Origin: Dokdonella_A sp039926025
Lineage (GTDB): Bacteria; Pseudomonadota; Gammaproteobacteria; Xanthomonadales; Rhodanobacteraceae
Assembly (NCBI GenBank): GCA_039926025.1
Contig: JBDSXV010000202.1
Location: forward strand, 1 to 23,237
DNA length: 23,237 bases
Direction: 5' to 3'
The notes beneath the pieces are model-generated. The model was given only the letters and a program-made list of their open reading frames with translations, had not been told where the DNA came from and did no database searches. Positions 7,468-14,086 of this stretch are shown here, piece by piece. The position numbers and the translations under genes were made by a program. The first letter of the stretch is position 1; each line of letters opens with the position of its first letter.

Positions 7468-8824
7468 AGTCGTCATCGCGAACCGCGGCGAGATCGCATT
7501 GCGCGTGCTGCGCGCGTGCCACACGCTTGGCATCAAGACCGTTGCGGTGCATTCAACGGTCGACCGCAATCTCAAGCATGTCGGCATGGCCGATGAGTCG
7601 GTCTGCATCGGGCCGGCGCCTGCGGGCGAGAGTTATCTCAACGTGCCCGCGATCATCGCGGCCGCCGAAGTCACCGACGCGCAGGCGATCCATCCCGGCT
7701 ACGGTTTCCTTTCGGAGAACGCCGACTTCGCCGAACGCGTCGAGAAATCCGGTTTCATCTTCATCGGACCGACCGCCAGCGTGATCCGTCTGATGGGCGA
7801 CAAGGTCGAGGCGATCCGTGCGATGAAAGCCGCGGGCGTTCCATGCGTGCCAGGCTCGGGCGGACCGCTCGGCGAGGACATGGTCAGCAATGGCAAGATC
7901 GCGCGCGACATCGGCTATCCCGTCATCATCAAGGCGGCCGGTGGCGGTGGCGGACGCGGCATGCGCGTGGTGCATACCGAGGCGCATCTGTCGAACGCGA
8001 TCACCATGACCAAGTCCGAAGCCAAGGCCGCGTTCGGCAATGGCGAGGTCTACATGGAGAAGTTCCTCGAGAATCCGCGCCATATCGAAATCCAGGTGCT
8101 CGCGGATGGCCAGGGCAATGCGATTCATCTCGGTGAACGCGACTGCTCGATGCAGCGCCGTCACCAGAAGGTCGTCGAGGAAGCACCCGCGCCTGGCATC
8201 ACGCCGGAGCAGCGCGCCGACATCGGCAAGGTCTGCGTCGAGGCCTGCCTGCGCATCGGCTATCGCGGCGCCGGCACGTTCGAGTTCCTGTACGAGGACG
8301 GCCGCTTCTACTTCATCGAAATGAACACGCGCATCCAGGTCGAACATCCGGTCACCGAGTTCATCACCGGCGTCGATCTCGTGCGCGAGCAACTGCTGAT
8401 TGCCGCGGGCGAAAAGCTCTCGCTGTGCCAGGAAGACATCAAGCTCAGCGGCCACTCGATCGAATGCCGTGTCAACGCGGAAGACCCCGACACTTTCATG
8501 CCGAGTCCGGGCACGGTGAAGCGTTTCGAATGCCCGGGTGGTCCCGGCGTGCGCGTCGATACGCATGTCTACGATGGCTACAAGATTCCGCCGAACTACG
8601 ATTCGATGATCGGCAAGCTCATCGTGCACGGCCGCGACCGCGCCACCGCAATCGCGCGCATGCGCATCGCGCTGTCGGAAATGGTCGTCGAAGGCATCAA
8701 GACCAACGTGCCGCTGCAGCAACGCATCATGGCCGATGGTGGCTTCCAGACCGGCGGACAGAACATCCATTACCTCGAGCGGCGGATTGCCGAGGCGAAA
8801 GAGAAATCCATAGGGCTTGGATGA
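7457..8824 (+). CDS. accC: Biotin carboxylase subunit of acetyl-CoA carboxylase
   Basis: A 455-residue ATP-grasp enzyme that carboxylates the biotin on AccB. The start MLDKVVIANRGEIALR is canonical. The glycine-rich ATP loop is KAAGGGGGRGM with Lys159; other motifs are HIEIQVLAD, RDCSMQRRHQKVVEEAPAP, and the catalytic EMNTRIQVEHPVTE with Glu288, Asn290 and Arg292. Residue numbers coincide with those of the E. coli enzyme (449 residues). ATG 7457 lies seven bases after the right arm of repeat element A, and no Shine-Dalgarno sequence is present in that space. An in-frame ATG at 7385 would start inside the repeat element and add 24 repeat-derived residues, so it was rejected. Confidence 0.97.
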   Translation: MLDKVVIANRGEIALRVLRACHTLGIKTVAVHSTVDRNLKHVGMADESVCIGPAPAGESYLNVPAIIAAAEVTDAQAIHPGYGFLSENADFAERVEKSGFIFIGPTASVIRLMGDKVEAIRAMKAAGVPCVPGSGGPLGEDMVSNGKIARDIGYPVIIKAAGGGGGRGMRVVHTEAHLSNAITMTKSEAKAAFGNGEVYMEKFLENPRHIEIQVLADGQGNAIHLGERDCSMQRRHQKVVEEAPAPGITPEQRADIGKVCVEACLRIGYRGAGTFEFLYEDGRFYFIEMNTRIQVEHPVTEFITGVDLVREQLLIAAGEKLSLCQEDIKLSGHSIECRVNAEDPDTFMPSPGTVKRFECPGGPGVRVDTHVYDGYKIPPNYDSMIGKLIVHGRDRATAIARMRIALSEMVVEGIKTNVPLQQRIMADGGFQTGGQNIHYLERRIAEAKEKSIGLG

Positions 8825-8975
8825 AAGAGCCGAGATTCGAGATTGGGGATTCGGGATGACGAGCTCGTTTCGGGAACCTGTCGACCTATTTGCCCATCTC
8901 GACTAAGGCCTGCTTTCGATACCATCAACAGTCATTCGAATCCCGAATCCCGTCATCCCGAATCCCGGCTTTCAA
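8825..8975. repeat. Heptamer inverted-repeat element B (accC/prmA)
   Basis: After the accC stop, GCCGAGATTCGAGATTGG (from 8829) runs into GGGATTCGGGATGACG (8846-8861). The latter is a perfect 16-bp inverted match to CGTCATCCCGAATCCC at 8951-8966, which is followed by GGC. The 89-bp interior has no open frame of note. The element begins four bases after the accC stop (measured to GCCG) and ends six bases before the prmA ATG. It is the same family as elements A and C. Confidence 0.85.
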
Positions 8976-9875
8976 ATGCCCTGGCTAGAACTCTCCCTCA
9001 CCATCCGCCAATCCGAGCAGGAACACGTCGAACTCGCGCTCGAGGAAATCGGCGCGCTTGCCGTCACCCTGCTCGATGCCGAGGTCGACACGCCGAACGA
9101 GCGCGCAATCCTCGAACCCGGTGTCGGCGAGACGCCGGTGTGGGGCGAAATTGCGCTGTCGGCACTGTTCGATCCCGACGCTGATCGCGCCGGCCTCGTG
9201 CACGTGCTCACCGACCTGGTGCCTGAAATCACGCCCGAGCAGATCCGCTTCCGCGAGATCGAGGATCAGGACTGGACGCGCGTATGGATGGACCAGTTCC
9301 AGCCAATGCAGTTTGGTCGACGCCTGTGGATCTATCCATCGAACATCGAACCGCCGACCGATGATCCAGACGCGGTCATTGTCCGCCTCGATCCGGGCCT
9401 CGCCTTTGGCACCGGCACGCATCCGACCACGGCACTGTGCCTGCAATGGCTGGACGCGTCGGATCTTGTCGGCAAGACGGTCGTGGACTACGGCTGCGGT
9501 TCCGGCGTGCTCGCGATCGCAGCGCTCAAGCTTGGCGCAGTGCGCGTCATCGGCGTCGACAATGATCCACAAGCACTGCAAGCAAGCCGCGACAATGCAC
9601 AGCGCAATGATGTCGCCGACCGCCTCGACCTGTTTGCTCCGGATGACTACGTGGCAACACCCGCCGATGTGCTGATCGCGAACATTCTCGCCGGTCCATT
9701 GGCTGAGCTTGCACCGCGCTTTGCCGCGTGCGTGAAGCCGCAGGCCCCGTTCGCACTGTCCGGCATCCTGATCGGGCAGGAACAGGAACTGCTCGAACGC
9801 TATGCCGACGCGTTCGAAGATCTCGTCGTTGCAACGCAGGAAGACTGGGTACGCATCAGCGGGCGCCGGCGCTGA
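8976..9875 (+). CDS. prmA: Ribosomal protein L11 methyltransferase
   Basis: A 299-residue SAM-dependent enzyme that trimethylates ribosomal protein L11. The N-terminal half carries the substrate-recognition domain (MPWLELSLTIR at the start, then DQDWTRVWMDQFQPMQFG). A central DPGLAFGTGTHPTT segment precedes the Rossmann methyltransferase domain with SAM motif VDYGCGSGVLAIAA (residues about 170-183) and the NILAGPL motif (Asn236) typical of the family. Length matches the E. coli enzyme (293). The start lies directly after repeat element B, with no evident Shine-Dalgarno. The next gene starts four bases after its stop, suggesting coupling. Confidence 0.96.
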   Translation: MPWLELSLTIRQSEQEHVELALEEIGALAVTLLDAEVDTPNERAILEPGVGETPVWGEIALSALFDPDADRAGLVHVLTDLVPEITPEQIRFREIEDQDWTRVWMDQFQPMQFGRRLWIYPSNIEPPTDDPDAVIVRLDPGLAFGTGTHPTTALCLQWLDASDLVGKTVVDYGCGSGVLAIAALKLGAVRVIGVDNDPQALQASRDNAQRNDVADRLDLFAPDDYVATPADVLIANILAGPLAELAPRFAACVKPQAPFALSGILIGQEQELLERYADAFEDLVVATQEDWVRISGRRR

Positions 9876-9879
9876 GCGC

Positions 9880-10692
9880 ATGTCATCGCGTGAAGAAGCC
9901 ATCGTACGCCAGGCCGCCGGATTCGGCGCTCGCTTGAATCCTCTGCGCTGGGTCGGTCGCCATCTGGCGCGCTACCTTTCGGAACCGCGCGACTCGGCAA
10001 ACCTTGCGACAAACCGCGCGCCGCTGCTCGCAGCCGTGCTGCGCAAGGGCGATGTGCTGCTTGTCGAAGGCACCAGCCGATTCTCATCGGCGATCCGCAC
10101 GATCACGCAATCCACGTGGTCGCATGCAGCGATCTTTGTTGGTGACGCGCTCGGTCGCAGCATTGCCGACGAATCGCAGCTGTTCATCGAAGCCGATATC
10201 AACGAGGGTGTGCGTGCGATGCCGCTGTCGCATTTTTCGCGCTGGCATACGCGGATCTGCCGCCCGGTGGGGCTCGGCGACAGCGAGATCGATGCACTGA
10301 TTGGTTACGTCGTCGCGCGAATGGGCAATCAGTACGACCTGCGCAACGTCGCCGACCTCGCGCGCTACCTGCTGCGGCCGCCTCCAGTGTCGCAACGCTA
10401 TCGCCGACGCCTGCTGGCGCTCGGCAGCGGCGACCCGACACGAGCCATCTGTTCATCACTGATTGCAGGCGCCTTCGCCTCGATCAACTACCCGGTGCTG
10501 CCCGACATCGAGCTCGCGCAGGAGAAAGGGGCAGCCGGCAAGGCACAAATGCGCGAGATCCTGCACATCCGGCATTCAAGCCTGTACGCGCCGCGCGATT
10601 TCGACGTGTCGCCTTATTTTCGCATCGTCAAGCCGACGATCGAGGGCGGCTTCGATCCACACATGCTGACCTGGGCTCCCACACTCGACTAG
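9880..10692 (+). CDS. YiiX/YebB-like permuted NlpC/P60 (C92-type) cysteine hydrolase
   Basis: A 270-residue protein resembling the permuted papain-fold amidases (YaeF/YiiX, peptidase family C92). Residues about 57-90 read GDVLLVEGTSRFSSAI...STWSHAAIFVGD, placing the presumed catalytic His82 in the first half. AICSSLIAGAF holds Cys191 in the second half. The His-before-Cys order is the hallmark of the permuted fold. Substrate is unknown; relatives are thought to act on peptidoglycan peptides or acyl/amide bonds. No signal peptide is seen. ATG 9880 is four bases after the prmA stop; longer in-frame starts would overlap prmA. The stop codon TAG overlaps the first base of the downstream inverted-repeat element. 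Confidence 0.75.
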   Translation: MSSREEAIVRQAAGFGARLNPLRWVGRHLARYLSEPRDSANLATNRAPLLAAVLRKGDVLLVEGTSRFSSAIRTITQSTWSHAAIFVGDALGRSIADESQLFIEADINEGVRAMPLSHFSRWHTRICRPVGLGDSEIDALIGYVVARMGNQYDLRNVADLARYLLRPPPVSQRYRRRLLALGSGDPTRAICSSLIAGAFASINYPVLPDIELAQEKGAAGKAQMREILHIRHSSLYAPRDFDVSPYFRIVKPTIEGGFDPHMLTWAPTLD

Positions 10693-10925
10693 TGGACTGT
10701 AACGCTCATTTCGGTAGCGGCTCGCTCGGTCTCGCGGCGCTGGACTTTTCGTTACGGCTGGCTGTCCTGCCCGCCGGCCTTGCGGCCCAGCTTCGATGTT
10801 CGCGCGCGCTCCCGGCGCGCGCAGTCACTCGACCCATAGCCACCGCTATGGGTCTCGCTCCGGGCCGGCGCCCAGCACCACGATCCACTTCGCGATCCAT
10901 CTTCCAAATGAACGTTGCAGTCCAC
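10692..10925. mobile_element. MITE-like hairpin-rich element with 20-bp inverted ends
   Basis: The ends GTGGACTGTAACGCTCATTT (10692-10711) and AAATGAACGTTGCAGTCCAC (10906-10925) are inverted copies with 18 of 20 matches. Inside are two strong perfect hairpins: GCGCGCGC/TCCCG/GCGCGCGC at 10802-10822 and a 10-bp stem with CACC loop at 10831-10854. No coding sequence is convincing in it, in either strand. The size, inverted ends and absence of a transposase gene suggest a non-autonomous element or a structured RNA. I see no clear target-site duplication. It accounts for most of the 288-bp gap between the hydrolase and the zinc-ribbon gene. Confidence 0.6.
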
Positions 10926-10945
10926 CGCAGCCAACCGGCTAGAAT
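10914..10945 (+). promoter_or_regulatory. Possible promoter for the zinc-ribbon gene
   Basis: TAGAAT at 10940-10945 could be a -10 box 36 bp before the start codon. TTGCAG at 10914-10919 could be its -35, though the spacing of 20 bases is long. The -35 would fall within the right end of the inverted-repeat element. Confidence 0.3.
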
Positions 10946-10980
10946 CGCTTCATTGCAAGAGAGTTGCGCACGCGTCCACC

Positions 10981-11772
10981 ATGTATACGCAATGCCCGCA
11001 CTGTCAGACCATCTTCAAGCTCGCCGGCACCGAACTGGCAGCGGCGCACGGCAGCGTGCGCTGCGGCCACTGCGCCTCGGTATTTGATGCGCTGCGCACG
11101 CTGAGCGCGCAGTTGCCACCGGAACCGATCGAGAGTCTGCCGACACACCCGAAGCATTCAGGGCCACCGCAGCTCAACCTGCCCGTGTTCCGGCCCAACC
11201 CGGCGCAGACCACCTTGTTCGCCGCGGAACCCGCGGATCGCGCCAAGGCGAGCGAGCGCTCCTCATTGCCCGCGTTTGCGGCCGCGCGCCGACGCGCCCG
11301 CACGCCGCGCACGTGGCCATGGCTCGCTGCCAGTGCGCTGTTGATGCTGACCCTGGCCGGCGAAATCGCCTGGTCGGAACAAGCGCGCTGGATCAACGAT
11401 GCGCGCGTACGTGTGTGGCTGGAACCCGTCTGCGTGAAACTCGGCTGTCGACTGCCATTGCGGCACGATGCCGCGACGCTGGAACTGCTCTCGCGCGATA
11501 TCCGTCCGCATCCATCGGTGTCCGGCGCGCTCATCATCTCGGCGACGCTGCGCAACGACGCCGCGTTCGCACAACCGTTTCCGATGGTCGAGATCGCGTT
11601 GTCGGATCTGGACGAGAAGCGCGTTGCGATGCGCCGTTTCCAGCCGCGCGAGTATCTCAGTGACGCGCGCGCGATCGACAGCGGACTCGCTGCCGGTGCA
11701 AGCACTGCTCTGGTGTTCGAAGTTGCCGATCCCGGTCGCGATGCGGTCGCGTTCGAGTTCAAGTTCGAATAG
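10981..11772 (+). CDS. Zinc-ribbon and DUF3426 domain membrane protein
   Basis: A 263-residue protein. The first 35 residues form an MJ0042-type zinc ribbon: MYTQCPHCQTIFKL with Cys5 and Cys8, then VRCGHCASVFDA with Cys28 and Cys31. A Pro/Ala-rich linker leads to one transmembrane helix (about 110-130, WPWLAASALLMLTLAG). The C-terminal DUF3426 domain (about 150-263) has the typical VCVKLGCRLP and ISATLRNDAAFAQPFPMVEIAL segments and ends VAFEFKFE. Function is unknown. The prmA, zinc-ribbon, fis order is shared with related gammaproteobacteria. ATG 10981 starts exactly at the zinc ribbon; no good Shine-Dalgarno is visible. Confidence 0.88.
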   Translation: MYTQCPHCQTIFKLAGTELAAAHGSVRCGHCASVFDALRTLSAQLPPEPIESLPTHPKHSGPPQLNLPVFRPNPAQTTLFAAEPADRAKASERSSLPAFAAARRRARTPRTWPWLAASALLMLTLAGEIAWSEQARWINDARVRVWLEPVCVKLGCRLPLRHDAATLELLSRDIRPHPSVSGALIISATLRNDAAFAQPFPMVEIALSDLDEKRVAMRRFQPREYLSDARAIDSGLAAGASTALVFEVADPGRDAVAFEFKFE

Positions 11773-11785
11773 GCAGGCGATCCGC

Positions 11786-11808
11786 ACGCGCATGCGTCGG
11801 GTGCGCGT
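11786..11808. terminator. Hairpin after the zinc-ribbon gene
   Basis: ACGCGCA, nine bases, TGCGCGT form a 7-bp stem 14 bp after the stop codon. No T run follows, so it is at best a weak or factor-dependent terminator. Confidence 0.3.
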
Positions 11809-11917
11809 TACATGAATCTTCTCAATGAGCTTATGAGATAGATCACGCAAGTGCCGATGCATGAAGGCATACGGGGAAAATTTGCGTGTCATGCATGCGA
11901 TTTCGCTTCGAGGGGAC

Positions 11918-11946
11918 TTATCAAGGCGCGAGCACGGCGCTAATAT
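11918..11946 (+). promoter_or_regulatory. Possible fis promoter
   Basis: TTATCA (11918-11923) and TAATAT (11941-11946) are separated by exactly 17 bases, each matching four of six consensus positions. Upstream, an 8-bp inverted repeat ATGCATGA (11857-11864) / TCATGCAT (11889-11896) could be an operator. The 248-bp gap between the zinc-ribbon gene and fis otherwise holds only the hairpin at 11786. Confidence 0.4.
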
Positions 11947-12020
11947 CCCCTCCCGATGCCCGCTCGCCTGCGCATCGGCCCGCTCAAGGAAATACGCTCG
12001 TCCATAGGGGCCCTGTTTTT

Positions 12021-12302
12021 GTGAATGCCGCAATCCCGCTGCGCGCCGATGTCGCGCACGAACCATCGTTGCAACCCGCTCTGCGTGAATGCGTTTCGCG
12101 CGCCGTGCGCCGCTATCTTGCGGATGTCGAATCGGCGCCCGGCGGGGGTCTGCACGCGCTCGTGCTGGGCGAAGTGGAAGCGCCACTGCTGCGCGAAGTC
12201 ATGGCCTGGTACGGCGGCAACCAGAGCAAGGCCGCGGCCGCTCTCGGCATCAACCGCGCGACCTTGCGCAAGAAACTGCAGCAATACGGCCTCGCAAACT
12301 GA
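12021..12302 (+). CDS. fis: Fis nucleoid-associated transcriptional regulator
   Basis: A 93-residue protein; E. coli Fis is 98. The C-terminal helix-turn-helix is unmistakable: GGNQSKAAAALGINRATLRKKLQQYGL, preceded by the dimerisation helices LLREVMAWYG and the LxxCVSRAVRRYL segment. Fis is an abundant DNA-bending protein of fast-growing cells that controls rRNA, metabolism and chromosome topology. I place the start at GTG 12021, giving M-NAAIPLRAD, because AGGGG at 12006-12010 is ten bases upstream and the length fits the family. An in-frame ATG at 11886 would add 45 residues without homology. dusB, its partner in enterobacteria, is absent here. Confidence 0.92.
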   Translation: MNAAIPLRADVAHEPSLQPALRECVSRAVRRYLADVESAPGGGLHALVLGEVEAPLLREVMAWYGGNQSKAAAALGINRATLRKKLQQYGLAN

Positions 12303-12338
12303 TCACGCTGCGGTTCTGCGCGATTCGCCTCGCACCGC

Positions 12339-12344
12339 TATAAT
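12339..12344 (+). promoter_or_regulatory. -10 box of a purH(-purD) promoter
   Basis: A perfect TATAAT lies 31 bp before the purH start codon, in the 72-bp gap after fis. The -35 is poor: TTCTGC at 12314-12319 has 19-bp spacing. The -10 nevertheless suggests purH has its own promoter and is not only read through from fis. Confidence 0.5.
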
Positions 12345-12374
12345 CGCGCGTTTCCCGCCGCAGTCCTCGAAGCC

Positions 12375-13952
12375 ATGCTTGACGCCACCCTCGTTCCCGT
12401 CCGGCGCGCCCTGCTCAGCGTTTCCGACAAAGCTGGTCTGACCGATCTCGCACGCGGACTCGATTCGCTCGGCATTGCGCTGATCTCGACCGGGGGCACG
12501 GCGAAGGCACTGCGCGACGCGGGCATCAGCGTCACCGACGTCAGCAGTGTCACCGGTTTTCCGGAGATCATGGACGGTCGCGTCAAGACCCTGCACCCGG
12601 GCGTCCATGGCGGCCTGCTCGGACGCCGCGGCACTGACGACGAAGTGATGGCGGAGCACGGGATCTCACCGATCGATCTGCTCGTCGTCAACCTCTATCC
12701 GTTCGAAGAGACTACCGCGACACCCGACTGCACCCTCGAAGACGCGGTCGAGAACATCGACATCGGCGGCCCGGCGATGCTGCGCGCGGCAGCAAAGAAT
12801 CACGAACATGTGGTGGTAGCGGTCGACCCTGCCGACTATGCCGAGTTGCTCGAAGCCCTCGCGCAAGGCGGCACACGGGTCGGACTGCGCCGCCGACTCG
12901 CCGCCAAGACGTACGCGCACACGGCGCGCTACGACGGCCTGATCGCAAACTGGCTCGGAGCGCGCGCGGACGCCGAGCGGCCCGAGGCATTCGCGCCAAC
13001 TCTGCATCTGGCGTTCGAGCGCAAGCAGAATCTGCGCTACGGCGAAAACCCGCATCAGGGTGGTGCCTTGTATGTCGAGCGCGACGTGCCGCCGGGCACC
13101 GTGGCCAGTGCGCGCGTACTAGCCGGCAAGGAGCTGTCGTACAACAACATCGCCGATGCCGACGCCGCACTGGAGTGCGTCAAGGCGTTCCAGAAGACGC
13201 CGGCCTGCGTGATCGTCAAGCACGCCAATCCCTGCGGCGTCGCGCTTGGCGCTAATCTCGAGGAAGCTTACGATCGCGCCTACGCCTGCGATCCGGTTTC
13301 CGCCTTCGGCGGCATCATCGCGTTCAATCATCGCCTCGATGCTGCTACTGCTCGCAAGATTGTCGAGCGCCAGTTCGTCGAGGTCGTGATCGCGCCGGAC
13401 TTCGATGCCGATGCCGTCGACGCAATCGCGGCAAAACCGAACGTGCGCGTGCTGGCCAGCGGCGAATGGGCACTGTCGCCACCGCAGGCTCTAGATTTCA
13501 AGCGCGTCGCTGGTGGCATGCTGGTGCAGGATGCCGACCGCGATACCTTGCTGCTGTCGGACCTCAAGGTGGTATCACGGCGCGCACCGGATGCCGCTGA
13601 ACTGCATGACCTGCTGTTTGCATGGCATGTCGCGATGTTCGTCAAGTCGAATGCGATCGTGTACGTCCGTGGCGGCCGCACCATCGGCATCGGCGCCGGC
13701 CAGATGAGTCGCGTGATCAGTGCGAAGATCGCCGCCATGAAGGCGGCGGAAGCGAAACTCGTGGTGCCCGGCAGCGTGATGGCATCGGATGCGTTCTTCC
13801 CGTTCCGCGACGGCATCGATACGGCTGCCGAGGCTGGCATTCGCGCGGTGATCCAGCCCGGCGGCTCGATGCGCGATGCAGAAGTCATCGCTGCAGCGAA
13901 CGAGCACGACATGGCCATGGTGTTTACCGGCGTGCGCCATTTCAGGCATTGA
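12375..13952 (+). CDS. purH: Bifunctional AICAR transformylase / IMP cyclohydrolase
   Basis: A 525-residue enzyme of the last two steps of purine synthesis: it formylates AICAR using 10-formyl-THF and closes the ring to IMP. The N-terminal MGS-like cyclohydrolase domain (about 1-190) has LISTGGTAKALRDAG, GFPEIMDGRVKTLHP and INIGGPAML-like NIDIGGPAMLRAAAKN. The transformylase domain (about 200-525) has NLRYGENPHQ, the catalytic Lys282-His283 in KHANPCGVA, AFGGIIAFN, and SNAIVYVRGGRTIGIGAGQMSRV; it ends VFTGVRHFRH. E. coli PurH is 529 residues. It is followed by repeat element C and then purD. Confidence 0.97.
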   Translation: MLDATLVPVRRALLSVSDKAGLTDLARGLDSLGIALISTGGTAKALRDAGISVTDVSSVTGFPEIMDGRVKTLHPGVHGGLLGRRGTDDEVMAEHGISPIDLLVVNLYPFEETTATPDCTLEDAVENIDIGGPAMLRAAAKNHEHVVVAVDPADYAELLEALAQGGTRVGLRRRLAAKTYAHTARYDGLIANWLGARADAERPEAFAPTLHLAFERKQNLRYGENPHQGGALYVERDVPPGTVASARVLAGKELSYNNIADADAALECVKAFQKTPACVIVKHANPCGVALGANLEEAYDRAYACDPVSAFGGIIAFNHRLDAATARKIVERQFVEVVIAPDFDADAVDAIAAKPNVRVLASGEWALSPPQALDFKRVAGGMLVQDADRDTLLLSDLKVVSRRAPDAAELHDLLFAWHVAMFVKSNAIVYVRGGRTIGIGAGQMSRVISAKIAAMKAAEAKLVVPGSVMASDAFFPFRDGIDTAAEAGIRAVIQPGGSMRDAEVIAAANEHDMAMVFTGVRHFRH

Positions 13953-14086
13953 GTTGAGAGCCGGGATTCGAGATTCGGGATTGGGGATTCGGAAAAGCGA
14001 ATCCATGGCGCTTGGAAAATCGTGAATAGCCCGCTTCCGCCGAATCCCGAATCCCGAATCCCGAATCCCGAATCCCGGCCCTCCCC
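13953..14086. repeat. Heptamer inverted-repeat element C (purH/purD)
   Basis: Four GGATTCG-like units on the left (13963-13990, with G-to-A and C-to-G variants) face five perfect tandem CGAATCC units on the right (14041-14075). The ends GAGAGCCGGGATTCG (13956-13970) and CGAATCCCGGCCCTC (14069-14083) pair in 14 of 15 positions. The element starts right after the purH stop and its GGC ends seven bases before the purD ATG. The 48-bp interior holds no gene. Confidence 0.88.

Noticed and set aside
10692..11087. Small open frames within the hairpin-rich element, on both strands
   Set aside because: They run through the inverted ends and hairpins, lack ribosome-binding sites and show no recognisable domain.
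14041..14075. Short regular repeats as a possible CRISPR array
   Set aside because: Units are 7 bp with no spacers and the arms are inverted; no cas gene is nearby.
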